This document shows positions 9,192-17,944 of a DNA stretch of 64,000 nt, piece after piece. The stretch's first letter is position 1. The number at the start of each line of letters is the position of its first letter. Origin of the DNA: Parabacteroides sp. (GTDB lineage: Bacteria; Bacteroidota; Bacteroidia; Bacteroidales; Tannerellaceae); the NCBI GenBank assembly GCA_017937385.1, contig JAGBDR010000006.1, positions 62,001-126,000 on the forward strand. The letters run 5' to 3'. The position numbers and the translations under genes are program-made. Under the pieces are notes generated by a model. That model did no database searches and was not told the DNA's origin. It was given only the letters and a program-made list of their open reading frames with translations.

Positions 9192-9276
9192 ATGGACAAT
9201 TGACAATGGACAATTGACAATTTGCTTTGTCATTGTCCTCTTAATTGTCAATTGTCAATTCTCAATTGTCAATTGA
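9192..9276. repeat. AATTGTC heptamer repeats in inverted arrangement (moxR-DUF58)
   Basis: GGACAATTGACAAT units at 9194-9221 face AATTGTC units at 9243-9275. The arms pair into a hairpin that ends 5 bp before the DUF58 ATG at 9281. The repeats stay open in the DUF58 frame from a TTG at 9245, which makes an artificial N-terminal extension possible. Confidence 0.85.
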
Positions 9277-9280
9277 AAAG

Positions 9281-10150
9281 ATGGAAACAAGTGAACTCTT
9301 AAAGAAAGTTCGGCGGATTGAGATCAAGACGCGCGGTTTGTCACGCAATATCTTCGCGGGGCAATACCATTCGGCGTTCAAAGGGCGCGGTATGGCGTTC
9401 AGCGAAGTGCGCGAGTATCAATACGGCGACGATATCCGCGATATCGACTGGAACGTGACCGCCCGTTACGTCCGCCCCTACGTGAAGGTGTTCGAAGAGG
9501 AACGGGAGCTGACGGTGATGTTGCTGATCGACGTGTCGGGCAGCCGGGATTTCGGTTCCGTGAATGTGATGAAGAAGGAAATCATCACGGAGATCGCCGC
9601 TACCCTCGCTTTCTCGGCTATCCAGAACAACGACAAGATCGGTGTGGTGTTCTTCTCCGACAAGATCGAGAAGTTCATCCCTCCCCAGAAAGGGAAGAAG
9701 CACATCTTGTATGTCATCCGCGAACTGATCGACTTCCAGCCGGACAAGAAGCAGACCAATATCGCACAGGCGTTGAAATACCTGACCAACGCGATCAAGA
9801 AGCGTTGTACGGCCTTCCTGATCTCCGACTTTATCGACAAGGACGGTTTCAAGGAGGCTTTGACCATTGCCAACCGCAAACATGACGTGGTCGCCATACA
9901 GGTGTACGACCGCCGCGAGACGGAACTGCCGGCCGTAGGGCTGATGAAGATCAAGGACGCCGAGACCGGACAGGAACGCTGGATCGACAGCTCGTCCGCC
10001 CGTGTGCGGGCCGCCTACAAGGAATGGTGGGACCGCCGGCAGGAGGCCATGAACGATTCGTTCAAGAAATGCCGCGTCGATTCGATATCCGTCCGTACGG
10101 AAGATGATTATGTGAAAGCATTGATTGCTCTTTTTGACAAACGTAATTAA
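9281..10150 (+). CDS. DUF58 protein of the Bat operon
   Basis: A DUF58 protein (289 residues) with a degenerate von Willebrand A fold, the usual second gene of MoxR-Bat operons. The signature GDDIRDIDWNVTARY comes first, then a VWA-like stretch with LLIDVSGSRDFGS, in which DVSGS is the metal-binding DxSxS motif. It has no signal peptide, so it should act in the cytoplasm with MoxR. The ATG at 9281 (METSELLKKVRRIEIKTRG) matches the family start. A longer frame from the TTG at 9245 only adds translated heptamer repeats and is rejected. It is 9 bp from the next gene. Confidence 0.92.
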   Translation: METSELLKKVRRIEIKTRGLSRNIFAGQYHSAFKGRGMAFSEVREYQYGDDIRDIDWNVTARYVRPYVKVFEEERELTVMLLIDVSGSRDFGSVNVMKKEIITEIAATLAFSAIQNNDKIGVVFFSDKIEKFIPPQKGKKHILYVIRELIDFQPDKKQTNIAQALKYLTNAIKKRCTAFLISDFIDKDGFKEALTIANRKHDVVAIQVYDRRETELPAVGLMKIKDAETGQERWIDSSSARVRAAYKEWWDRRQEAMNDSFKKCRVDSISVRTEDDYVKALIALFDKRN

Positions 10151-10159
10151 AGCAAACAA

Positions 10160-11266
10160 ATGAAATCAATAAAGAAAAGCATTCTGTTACTTGCCCTTGC
10201 CGGCGGGATCTCCCTGTCCGGCGGGAAAGCGTATGCGCAGCAGACACTCGTTGATGTCCGGGTCGATTCGGCCGCCATACTGATCGGAGAGCAGACTGTT
10301 TTGCATTTGACGGTAACGACAGACAAAGACAAGGAGGTCCGGATTGTCATCCCGCGCGACACGCTGATGGCAGGCGTGGAGGTGCTGGAGGTGCCGAAGG
10401 CGGATTCTGCCTTCATCGAAAACGACCGCCTGCTGATCAAGCAGGACTTGTTGGTGACCTCTTTCGATTCTTCTCTCTATCTGTTGCCTCCGTTCGTGGT
10501 GATCGACGGGGCGGATACCGTCCGCTCCAACCAGGTGGCCTTGAAGGTATCGACCGTCCCGGTCAATGCAGACAAGCCGGAGGAGTTTTACGACATCAAA
10601 AACGTCTGGAAGCCGCCTTTTGTCCTGGCGGATTATTATCCCTGGATATTCGGCGTGCTGTTGGCGCTGTTCCTGATCTGCGTGGTCGCCTACGTGGTCC
10701 GGCGGATGCGTAACCGCCAGTCTATTTTGCCGTTCAAGAAGCCGGAGCCGAAACTCCCGCCTCACGAACAGGCCATCAAGGAGCTCGACGAAATCAAGCA
10801 ACAGAAACTCTGGCAACAGGGCCGCAGCAAGGAGTATTATACATTAATAACAGACACATTGCGTCGCTATATCGTGGAGCGCTTCGGCATCAATGCGATG
10901 GAGATGACTTCCGGCGAGATACTGGAGCTTATCCGCAAGCAGCAGGATGCAGTTTCCGTCTATGAAGGCCTGAAGCAGATCATGCAACTGGCCGACTTCG
11001 TGAAGTTCGCGAAGATGCACCCGCTGCCCGACGAGAACGACCTGAGCATGACGAACGCCTACCTGTTCGTCAACCGGACGAAAGTGGAGGTCGTGGCCGA
11101 ACCGGAAACGGATTCCCCGTCTTCTCAAGATGGCGGGCATCTGTCAGGCGAACAGACGGGCACCTGTTCGATCGACAGACGCCCATCGTCTCATCCGAAC
11201 GGCGCCCGCCGTCTCGACGAGACGCAAACCGATACAACAAACGATTCTAATTTAAGGAAAGAATAA
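10160..11266 (+). CDS. Bat-operon exported membrane protein of unknown function
   Basis: A 368-residue protein between the DUF58 gene and batA, as in other Bacteroidales Bat operons. An N-terminal signal peptide (MKSIKKSILLLALAGGISLSGGKAYAQ) leads a periplasmic beta-rich region of about 130 residues. One membrane span (PWIFGVLLALFLICVVAYVV, about 159-180) precedes a charged cytoplasmic part with helices (EQAIKELDEIKQQKLWQQGR, then YYTLITDTLRRYI). The layout resembles BatD in miniature: beta domains, one span, then a helical cytoplasmic domain. The tail after about residue 310 is low in complexity. It starts 9 bp after the DUF58 gene and ends 1 bp before batA. No reaction can be assigned. Confidence 0.75.
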   Translation: MKSIKKSILLLALAGGISLSGGKAYAQQTLVDVRVDSAAILIGEQTVLHLTVTTDKDKEVRIVIPRDTLMAGVEVLEVPKADSAFIENDRLLIKQDLLVTSFDSSLYLLPPFVVIDGADTVRSNQVALKVSTVPVNADKPEEFYDIKNVWKPPFVLADYYPWIFGVLLALFLICVVAYVVRRMRNRQSILPFKKPEPKLPPHEQAIKELDEIKQQKLWQQGRSKEYYTLITDTLRRYIVERFGINAMEMTSGEILELIRKQQDAVSVYEGLKQIMQLADFVKFAKMHPLPDENDLSMTNAYLFVNRTKVEVVAEPETDSPSSQDGGHLSGEQTGTCSIDRRPSSHPNGARRLDETQTDTTNDSNLRKE

Positions 11267-11267
11267 G

Positions 11268-12254
11268 ATGGTATTTGCAAATCCTACATATCTGTATTTG
11301 TTATTGTTGCTGATCCCGATGATCGGATGGTACGTCTACAAGCTGAGCAAGAACCAGGCAAGTTTGCAGGTATCGTCGGCGGAAGGCTTCGATCTTCCGG
11401 GAGCAAGCTCCTGGAAAGTCTGGCTCCGGCACCTCCCCTTCGTCTTGCGCATGGCGGCGGTGGCTGTCCTGATCATGATCTTGGCACGTCCGCAATCGAC
11501 CAACAGTTGGCAGAACACCTCGACCGAAGGGATCGACATCGTGCTGGCGATGGATATTTCGACCAGTATGCTGGCACAGGACTTGAAGCCGAACCGCTTG
11601 GAGGCATCCAAGGATGTGGCGTCGGCTTTCATCAACGGCCGTCCGAACGACAATATCGGCCTGGTCGTATTCGCGGCAGAGAGTTTCACGCAATGCCCGT
11701 TGACGACCGACCATGCGGTCCTCCTGAACCTCTTCAAGGATGTCCAGCCGGGTATCATCCAGGACGGGACGGCGATCGGGCTGGGGCTGGCGAATGCCGT
11801 CAGCCGCATCAAGGACAGCCAGGCGAAGTCGAAGGTAATCATCCTCTTGACCGACGGTGTGAACAACCAGGGTGAGATCGCCCCGGTGACGGCTTCCGAG
11901 ATTGCCAAGACGTTCGGCGTGCGGGTCTATACGATCGGGGTCGGGACGCAAGGCAAGGCGCCCTATCCGTTCCAGACCGCTTTCGGCGTCCAGTATATGG
12001 ATGTCGACGTGGAGATCGACGAGCCGACGCTGAAACAGATTGCCGCCACGACCGGCGGGCAGTATTTCCGTGCGACGGACAATGCCAGCCTGAAGGAGAT
12101 CTACTCGGAAATCGACAAGATGGAGAAGACGAAGATCAGCGTACAGGAATACAGCAAGAAACAGGAGGAGTACATGAATTGGTCGATCCTGTTGTTCGTG
12201 CTGTTGCTGGCCGAGATATTATTGAGAAATACATTGTTAAGAAATATACCGTAA
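11268..12254 (+). CDS. batA: BatA, membrane VWA-domain aerotolerance protein
   Basis: Bat proteins were linked to oxygen tolerance in Bacteroides fragilis. This 328-residue protein has the standard BatA/BatB plan: an N-terminal span (TYLYLLLLLIPMIGWYVY), a second span near residue 60 (FVLRMAAVAVLIMILARP), a VWA domain with the metal site DISTS at about 95-99, and a C-terminal span (WSILLFVLLLAEILL). It starts almost directly after the previous gene and lies 13 bp before the next VWA protein. The name rests on gene order and domain plan. Confidence 0.88.
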   Translation: MVFANPTYLYLLLLLIPMIGWYVYKLSKNQASLQVSSAEGFDLPGASSWKVWLRHLPFVLRMAAVAVLIMILARPQSTNSWQNTSTEGIDIVLAMDISTSMLAQDLKPNRLEASKDVASAFINGRPNDNIGLVVFAAESFTQCPLTTDHAVLLNLFKDVQPGIIQDGTAIGLGLANAVSRIKDSQAKSKVIILLTDGVNNQGEIAPVTASEIAKTFGVRVYTIGVGTQGKAPYPFQTAFGVQYMDVDVEIDEPTLKQIAATTGGQYFRATDNASLKEIYSEIDKMEKTKISVQEYSKKQEEYMNWSILLFVLLLAEILLRNTLLRNIP

Positions 12255-12267
12255 ATAGAAAAGGCTT

Positions 12268-14004
12268 ATGTTTCGTTTTGCACATCCGGACTTTTTATAT
12301 TTGCTCTTCCTGCTTCCCGTACTGGTCGCGTTCTATGTGTACGCGGTCGTCCTGAAGAAGAAGGCAATCAAACGATATGGTAACCCCGAATTGTTGGCAG
12401 AGCTGATGCCGGAGGTCTCTCCCAAGCGCCAGCACCTGAAGTTTTGGCTGTTGTTCGGAGCCATTGCGATGGTGATCATCGTCATGGCAGGGCCGCAGTT
12501 CGGTTCCAAACTGGAGACGGTGAAGCGCCAGGGCGTGGAGATCATGGTCTGCCTCGACGTTTCCAACTCGATGTTGGCGGAAGATGTTTCGCCCGACCGC
12601 CTGTCCAAGGCCAAACAGATGTTGTCCAAGTTGACGGACGGATTTTCCAATGACAAAGTCGGGCTGATCGTCTTTGCCGGGGATGCGTTCACGCAGCTCC
12701 CCATCACTTCCGATTATGTCTCGGCCAAGATGTTCCTTTCCTCCATCAACCCGTCGATGGTGTCGACCCAGGGCACGGCTATCGGTGCCGCCATCAACCT
12801 GGCGGTACGCTCTTTTACGCCGAGCGAGACGTCCGACAAGGCAATCATCCTGATTACCGATGGCGAGAACCATGAAGACGATGCCGTGAAAGCCGCATCC
12901 ACGGCTGCCGAGAAAGGCATTCACGTGAACATTGTCGGCATGGGCGACCCGAAAGGTTCTCCGATTCCGGTGGATGGCAGCAACAACTACATGAAAGACA
13001 AGGAAGGGAATGTCGTGATCACGAAACTGAATGAAGAGATGTGCCAGGAGATTGCGGCCGCCGGCCAGGGGACATACGTCCGTGCCGACAACACAAACTC
13101 CGCGCTTCGTGCTCTTCAGAAAGAGATTGATAAGATGAATAAATCAGAATTGGATAGTAAGGTCTATTCGGAATATGACGAACGGTTCCAGACATTTGCC
13201 TGGATTGCGCTGATTTTGCTTTTGGTGGAATTCATGACGCTGGACCGCAAAAACCGTGTGTTCCGGAAAGTGAAGCTTTTCTCCCTCCTTTTCCTCTTCT
13301 GTACTGGTTCCCTGTTTGCTCAGAAGGCAGAACGCAAGCATGTGCGGGAGGGAAATAAGCTGTATGAAACGGAAAAGTTTACCGAGGCGGAAATCGCCTA
13401 CCGGAAAAGCCTGGAAGTAAACCCACGTTCATCCGAGGGGACCTATAACTTGGGAAATGCCCTGTATAAGCAAAAGAAATTCCCTGAAGCCGCCGAGCAG
13501 TACCAGCTGGTGGCGGGGCAGGGCGAGAAGATGGTCGAAACCCCCGAAGGCAAAGCCCGTTTGGCGGAGATTTATCATAATGTCGGGAATATCGGCATGC
13601 AAAACAAGGAATATGCCAAAAGCGTCGAAGCCTACAAGCAGTCCTTGCGCCTGAACCCGAAAGATGATGAAACCCGTTACAACCTGGCGTTAGCGCAAAA
13701 GTTGTTGCAGGACCAGCAGAACCAGCAGAATGAAGATCAGAATCAGGATCAGAACGAAGACAAGAAGGAAGATCAGGATAAACAGGATCAACAGCAGCAG
13801 AATCAGGACCAGCAACAACAGCAGGACGACAAGAAGCAGGACAAGACCCAGGAGGAACAGCCCCAACAACAGGAGCAGATGAGCAAGGACAACGCCCAGC
13901 AGATGTTGGATGCTTTCCTGCAGGATGAGAAAGACACTCAAGAGAAGGTGAAGAAAGCGCAGGCCCAGCAGCAACAGCGCAAACGCACGGACAAGGAGTG
14001 GTAA
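12268..14004 (+). CDS. BatB-BatC fusion: membrane VWA domain plus TPR domain
   Basis: A 578-residue protein in which BatB and BatC are one frame. Residues 1-325 are BatB: two N-terminal spans, a VWA domain with DVSNS near 94-98, and a C-terminal span (AWIALILLLVEF). Residues 332-350 (KVKLFSLLFLFCTGSLFAQ) look like a classical signal peptide ending in a cleavage-type FAQ. TPR repeats follow (GNKLYETEKFTEAEIAYRKS, GTYNLGNALYKQKKFPEAAE, NVGNIGMQNKEYAKSVEAYK). The C-terminus is rich in Gln, Asp and Lys. In relatives BatB and BatC are often separate proteins. An internal ATG at 13234 (codon 323) would give a stand-alone BatC with this signal peptide, so either a fusion or two products are possible. 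Confidence 0.85.
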   Translation: MFRFAHPDFLYLLFLLPVLVAFYVYAVVLKKKAIKRYGNPELLAELMPEVSPKRQHLKFWLLFGAIAMVIIVMAGPQFGSKLETVKRQGVEIMVCLDVSNSMLAEDVSPDRLSKAKQMLSKLTDGFSNDKVGLIVFAGDAFTQLPITSDYVSAKMFLSSINPSMVSTQGTAIGAAINLAVRSFTPSETSDKAIILITDGENHEDDAVKAASTAAEKGIHVNIVGMGDPKGSPIPVDGSNNYMKDKEGNVVITKLNEEMCQEIAAAGQGTYVRADNTNSALRALQKEIDKMNKSELDSKVYSEYDERFQTFAWIALILLLVEFMTLDRKNRVFRKVKLFSLLFLFCTGSLFAQKAERKHVREGNKLYETEKFTEAEIAYRKSLEVNPRSSEGTYNLGNALYKQKKFPEAAEQYQLVAGQGEKMVETPEGKARLAEIYHNVGNIGMQNKEYAKSVEAYKQSLRLNPKDDETRYNLALAQKLLQDQQNQQNEDQNQDQNEDKKEDQDKQDQQQQNQDQQQQQDDKKQDKTQEEQPQQQEQMSKDNAQQMLDAFLQDEKDTQEKVKKAQAQQQQRKRTDKEW

Positions 14005-14017
14005 ATCTATAGGAAGA

Positions 14018-14053
14018 GTTAAAGAATTAAAGAATTAAAGAGTTAAAGAATTA
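14018..14053. repeat. Short tandem octamer repeat before batD
   Basis: About four units of ATTAAAGA/GTTAAAGA in a row fill the gap between the fused batB-batC gene and batD. The copy number could vary. It ends 5 bp before the batD ATG, so it lies in the translation-start region. Confidence 0.7.
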
Positions 14054-14058
14054 GAGGA

Positions 14059-15888
14059 ATGAGGAAATTAGTTTTCTTATTTATTCTCTTGGCGACTTTC
14101 GGAGTAGGGGTACGGGCGGCGGATGTGACGTTCAAGGCTACCGCTCCGGAAGCTGTCGTTATGGGAGAAACGTTCAGATTGTCGTACATCGTGAATGGGG
14201 AAGGCAAAGATTTGCGTGTGCCTGAACTGGTAGACTTCGAGGTCCTGTACGGGCCGGCTGTTTCGACAAGCTATAGCACGCAGATGATCAATGGTAATGT
14301 AACGTCGGAAACGACCAATACGTACACCTATACGTTGCAGCCGAAGAAAGAAGGGACTTTCAACATCGCGCCGGCGACGATTAAGGTGAAAGGGGCCAAC
14401 TACACCTCCAACGCATTGGTCATAAAGGTATTGCCCGCCGATAAAGCCGAAGAGGCCTCGAAAGAGAATGGCCGGAGCGGGACGGCAGCCGTCGGCAAGG
14501 ATGATCTCTTTATCCTGGCGACGTTGTCGAAAAAGAGCATCTATGAGCAAGAGGGATTCTTGGTTACATATAAATTGTATGCGAATCCGAGAAAAGCGAA
14601 TGTGGTAGGCATCAACCAGGTCAAGCTGCCGGAGTTTGAAGGATTCCTTACCCAGGAAATCGAATTGCCCCAGAACCGCCAGTTGGTCCTGGAGAATTAT
14701 AATGGGAAAAACTATGGTACTTTTGTGATCCAACAAGCCGTCTTATATCCGCAGCGTTCAGGCAAGATCACCATTCCGGCAGGAAGCCTGGATGTCGCCC
14801 TGCGTGTCCAGGTCCCAGCAACCCGACCGAGAAGCGTTTTTGATTTCTTTGAAGACAATGGCGGATATACGGATGTGAACAAGTCGGTCTCCATCTCGCC
14901 GGTTTCCGTCGAGGTCAAGCCGTTGCCCTCTGGCAAGCCGGCCTCGTTCTCCGGGGCGGTCGGCAGTTTCACCATGACGTCGAGCATCAATTCCAATCAG
15001 GTGAAGACCGATGATGCCGTTACGGTAAAGGTCACGATTTCCGGCAATGGGAACATCAAGCTGGTGAAGAATCCGGAAGTCGTCTTCCCGAACGATTTCG
15101 ACGTGTATGATCCGAAGGTGGATGTAGACATCAAGACTACTACGGCAGGTTCATCCGGCACGAAGACGATCGAATACATGGCAATCCCGCGCTATGCAGG
15201 TGATTTCGAGATCCCGGCTATCGCATTCTCCTATTTCGATACGAAGGCCGGCTCTTACAAGACGATCACGTCCGAGCCGTACAAACTGCATGTCGAGCAG
15301 GGCAAAGGGGGAGGAGGCAATGCGCCCGTCGTGTCGAACTTCAGCAATAAGGAGAGCGTCAAGTATTTAGGCCAGGATATTCGCTATCTGAAGGTGAAGA
15401 ACATCCACTTCGTCCCGAACAATGAATTGTTCTTCGGGTCGTTCATGTACTATATGGCTTACCTGATCCCGGCGATCCTGTTCATCGTCTTCTTCTTGAT
15501 CTACCGCAAGCAGGTGAAAGAAAATTCCAACTTGGCACTGGTCCGCACGAAGAAGGCCAATAAGATGGCCGTAAGACGTCTGAAAAATGCCGGTAAGTTG
15601 ATGAAGGAAAACAAGAAAGAGGCTTTCTACGACGAAGTGCTCCGCGCCTTGTGGGGCTACCTGAGCGACAAGCTGAGCATCCCGCAGGCCAACCTGACGA
15701 AGGACAATGTGGAAGCTGAGCTGGCGAAGTACGGAGTAGACGACGCTTTGATCCAAGAATTTATGGATATCCTGAACACATGCGAGTTTGCCCGTTATGC
15801 TCCGGCACAGGCTTCGGATGCGATGGATAAGTTATATGAACAGACGATAGATGCCATTGGCAAAATGGAAAATACAATTAAAAAGTAA
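14059..15888 (+). CDS. batD: BatD, large exported aerotolerance protein
   Basis: A 609-residue BatD protein. The signal peptide (MRKLVFLFILLATFGVGVRA) is followed by repeated beta-sandwich domains. The motif EAVVMGETFRLSYIVNGEGKDLRVPEL is the typical BatD N-terminus, and a second domain begins around VTVKVTISGNGNIK. One membrane span (MAYLIPAILFIVFFLIYR, about 465-483) separates the periplasmic part from a helical cytoplasmic domain of about 120 residues (ALWGYLSDKLSIPQANLT). BatD probably scaffolds the VWA proteins in the periplasm; this is a family-based inference. It starts 54 bp after the fused gene and ends 4 bp before batE. Confidence 0.9.
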   Translation: MRKLVFLFILLATFGVGVRAADVTFKATAPEAVVMGETFRLSYIVNGEGKDLRVPELVDFEVLYGPAVSTSYSTQMINGNVTSETTNTYTYTLQPKKEGTFNIAPATIKVKGANYTSNALVIKVLPADKAEEASKENGRSGTAAVGKDDLFILATLSKKSIYEQEGFLVTYKLYANPRKANVVGINQVKLPEFEGFLTQEIELPQNRQLVLENYNGKNYGTFVIQQAVLYPQRSGKITIPAGSLDVALRVQVPATRPRSVFDFFEDNGGYTDVNKSVSISPVSVEVKPLPSGKPASFSGAVGSFTMTSSINSNQVKTDDAVTVKVTISGNGNIKLVKNPEVVFPNDFDVYDPKVDVDIKTTTAGSSGTKTIEYMAIPRYAGDFEIPAIAFSYFDTKAGSYKTITSEPYKLHVEQGKGGGGNAPVVSNFSNKESVKYLGQDIRYLKVKNIHFVPNNELFFGSFMYYMAYLIPAILFIVFFLIYRKQVKENSNLALVRTKKANKMAVRRLKNAGKLMKENKKEAFYDEVLRALWGYLSDKLSIPQANLTKDNVEAELAKYGVDDALIQEFMDILNTCEFARYAPAQASDAMDKLYEQTIDAIGKMENTIKK

Positions 15889-15892
15889 CGCG

Positions 15893-16660
15893 ATGAAGAT
15901 GAATATAAATATGAAAAAGATCCTGTTCTTCCTGCTGGTCCAGTTCGTTTCCTTAGGCGCATGGGCGCAGGAGGCGGCGATCAAGGAAGCGGAAGCAGCC
16001 TATACGAAAGAAGACTATGGCAAGGCGATCGAACTTTACGAAGGGCTTCTGAAGACGTACGGCGAGTCGGCCGGGATTTACTATAACTTAGGAAACGCCT
16101 ATTATAAGGCGAACCAGGTGGCTCCGGCCATCCTGAACTACGAACGGGCCTTGTTGTTGGATCCGGGAGACGGGGATATCCGTTTCAATCTGCAACTGGC
16201 ACGCCAGAAGGCGGTTGACAAGATCGAGCCGGTGGGCGATTTCTTCCTTCGCCGTTGGTTCGACAAGGTCCAGAACATCGGAGCTGCCGATTCGTGGGCG
16301 CAGGCCGGTGTCGTCTGTTTTATCCTTTTTATCGGTTGCCTGGTCCTGTTCTTTTTCTCCAAATGGATTTATTTGAAGAAGATCGGGTTTTATCTGGGGC
16401 TGGTATTCTTGGTGTTGGTCGTCTTTGCCAATATCTTTGCCGGCAATCAGAAGGACGAGCTGGTAAACCGGAAGAGCGCGATCGTGTTTGCTCCGACCGT
16501 TACGGTGAAAAGTTCTCCCGATGCAAGCGGGACCGATTTGTTTATTCTGCATGAAGGAACGAAAGTCTCCATCAAAAGCAAGTTGGGCGACTGGAGCGAG
16601 ATCGAAATGGAAGATGGAAACGTCGGGTGGATGCAGAGTAAGGAGGTGGAAATCATTTGA
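15893..16660 (+). CDS. batE: BatE, TPR and SH3-like membrane protein
   Basis: The last Bat gene (255 residues from this start). A signal peptide (MKKILFFLLVQFVSLGAWAQ) leads two TPR repeats (AAYTKEDYGKAIELYEGLLK, AGIYYNLGNAYYKANQVAPA). Two membrane spans follow (AGVVCFILFIGCLVLFFF and FYLGLVFLVLVVFANIFA). A C-terminal bacterial SH3 domain ends the protein (VTVKSSPDASGTDLFILHEG, then WSEIEMEDGNVGWM). In-frame ATGs at 15899 and 15911 are alternatives; the last is the tightest signal-peptide start. A longer frame that runs back into batD is not supported. A GATTTAT hairpin follows, after which PAP2 begins. Confidence 0.87.
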   Translation: MKMNINMKKILFFLLVQFVSLGAWAQEAAIKEAEAAYTKEDYGKAIELYEGLLKTYGESAGIYYNLGNAYYKANQVAPAILNYERALLLDPGDGDIRFNLQLARQKAVDKIEPVGDFFLRRWFDKVQNIGAADSWAQAGVVCFILFIGCLVLFFFSKWIYLKKIGFYLGLVFLVLVVFANIFAGNQKDELVNRKSAIVFAPTVTVKSSPDASGTDLFILHEGTKVSIKSKLGDWSEIEMEDGNVGWMQSKEVEII

Positions 16661-16717
16661 GATTTATGATTTGAGATTTATGATTTATGCGTCGATGATA
16701 AATCATAAATCATAAAT
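16661..16717. repeat. GATTTAT heptamer hairpin (batE-PAP2)
   Basis: ATTTATGATTTAT faces ATAAATCATAAAT across a loop that contains GCGTCGATG. The stem is at least 13 bp. The same heptamers and a similar loop (GCATCGACAC) occur at 25012, and a third copy is at 28181. It could act as a processing or attenuation hairpin; there is no T-run. Confidence 0.85.
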
Positions 16718-16725
16718 TCCCTTTT

Positions 16726-17418
16726 ATGATAGAAAAAATACTAATCTATGAACGCGACGCGTTCTTTGCGCTTAACGGTAGCGATTCGGCTTTTCTGGAT
16801 CGTTTCATGTGGCTCTATACAGGAAAGGCGGTCTGGCTGCCGTTGATCGTTTTGTTTTTGCTGGTCCTGACCTATAAAAAGAACTGGCGCGAATCGATGC
16901 TGGTCCTGTTGGCGATCGCATTGACCATCGTGTTGTGCGACCAGTTTGCCTCCGGCATCTGCAAACCTCTCTTTACCCGTTTTCGCCCGACTCATCATCC
17001 CGATTTCATGGATCAGGTGAAAACGGTTTTCGGATACCGGGGAGGGCTTTACGGATTTATCTCCAGCCATGCCGCGAATGCTTTCGGCTTTGCTACCCTT
17101 ATGGCATGGATCATGCGGGACAAGTTGTTCGGTTGGACCCTTTTCCTATGGGCGGCCCTTACCGCTTATTCGCGGGTTTATCTCGGAGTCCATTTCATTT
17201 CGGATATCGTGCCGGGAGCCATTTCGGGGGTGTTCTTCGGTTATTTAGTCTACAAGCTCTATGTTTTCAGCCGTTCGAAACTTTCCTTGGCGAGGGAGAA
17301 CGACCGGGAACCTTTGTATTCGAAGAAGCGTATTCGCCTTATAGTCTGTGCGATATATGCGACAATCTTGCTTATTGCCCTTTTTAATGAGCCGCTGGTG
17401 GATCTTCTCCGGAAGTAA
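16726..17418 (+). CDS. PAP2-family membrane phosphatase
   Basis: A 230-residue integral membrane phosphatase of the PAP2 superfamily, which acts on lipid phosphates such as undecaprenyl diphosphate, phosphatidyl-glycerophosphate or lipid A. All three catalytic motifs are visible: KPLFTRFRP (KX6RP), FISSHAANA (SSH in place of PSGH) and SRVYLGVHFISD (SRX5HX3D). Several hydrophobic spans flank them. A basic cytoplasmic stretch (SRSKLSLARENDREP) precedes a final hydrophobic segment. It lies 65 bp after batE, separated by the GATTTAT hairpin, and may be read through from the Bat operon. The exact substrate cannot be told from sequence. Confidence 0.85.
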   Translation: MIEKILIYERDAFFALNGSDSAFLDRFMWLYTGKAVWLPLIVLFLLVLTYKKNWRESMLVLLAIALTIVLCDQFASGICKPLFTRFRPTHHPDFMDQVKTVFGYRGGLYGFISSHAANAFGFATLMAWIMRDKLFGWTLFLWAALTAYSRVYLGVHFISDIVPGAISGVFFGYLVYKLYVFSRSKLSLARENDREPLYSKKRIRLIVCAIYATILLIALFNEPLVDLLRK

Positions 17419-17451
17419 GATATGTCGTAAAGCATAATTATTTGTATGGAA

Positions 17452-17459
17452 TAATTTTG
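17452..17459 (+). promoter_or_regulatory. -7 box (TAATTTTG) before the small DNA-binding gene
   Basis: TAATTTTG matches TAnnTTTG 75 bp before the ATG at 17535, inside a short AATTATT/AATAATT inverted repeat. It implies a 5' leader of roughly 65-70 bases. Confidence 0.5.
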
Positions 17460-17534
17460 TTACTATGATTTATTATGCCTAAGTTAGTGGCATGAAATTA
17501 AAACAAAGTAATTAACCTTCAAAAATAAGGAGCC

Positions 17535-17810
17535 ATGACAAAAACGATTACATTTAATGAACTTCGTAGACTGAAAGACAGTCTGCCTGATGGAAGCTCT
17601 CACCGTATTGCTGATGAGCTTGGAATCTCCGTTGAAACTGTCCGTAACTATTTCGGCGGGCATAATTTTAAGGATGGAAAGAGTTGTGGAGTACATATCG
17701 AGCCGGGGCCTGACGGAGGTCTGGTCGTGCTGGACGATACCACCATATTCGAACGTGCCCTACAGATACTTGCTGAGAGCGAAGAAGCATCGGAAGCACA
17801 GCAAGTGTAA
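17535..17810 (+). CDS. Small helix-turn-helix DNA-binding protein
   Basis: A 91-residue acidic protein. Residues 20-45 (SSHRIADELGISVETVRNYF) form a clear helix-turn-helix with the recognition helix SVETVRNYF. The middle has GGHNFKDGKSCGVHIEPGPDGGLVVLDD, a Gly/Asp-rich beta segment, and the tail is an acidic helix (FERALQILAESEEASEAQ). I do not recognise a named family, but small proteins of this type occur in Bacteroidetes genomes. It has its own -7 box and a strong terminator right after it, so it is a single-gene transcript. Target sites and function are unknown. Confidence 0.8.
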   Translation: MTKTITFNELRRLKDSLPDGSSHRIADELGISVETVRNYFGGHNFKDGKSCGVHIEPGPDGGLVVLDDTTIFERALQILAESEEASEAQQV

Positions 17811-17831
17811 AGAAATTCACTCTCACAAAGC

Positions 17832-17890
17832 AAGACAGTATGTCGGAAGGTACGTGCAGCACCTTTTGACACACTGTCTTCTTTTTTTCT
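17832..17890 (+). terminator. Rho-independent terminator after the small DNA-binding gene
   Basis: AAGACAGTATGTC pairs with GACACACTGTCTT (12 of 13 positions), with an inner AAGGT/ACCTT stem, and is followed by a run of seven T. This is the clearest terminator in the window. Confidence 0.88.
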
Positions 17891-17944
17891 CAACACTCAA
17901 CATTTTGTGATTTCCGATTGTTTTAAAATTAAGATTGGAGAATT

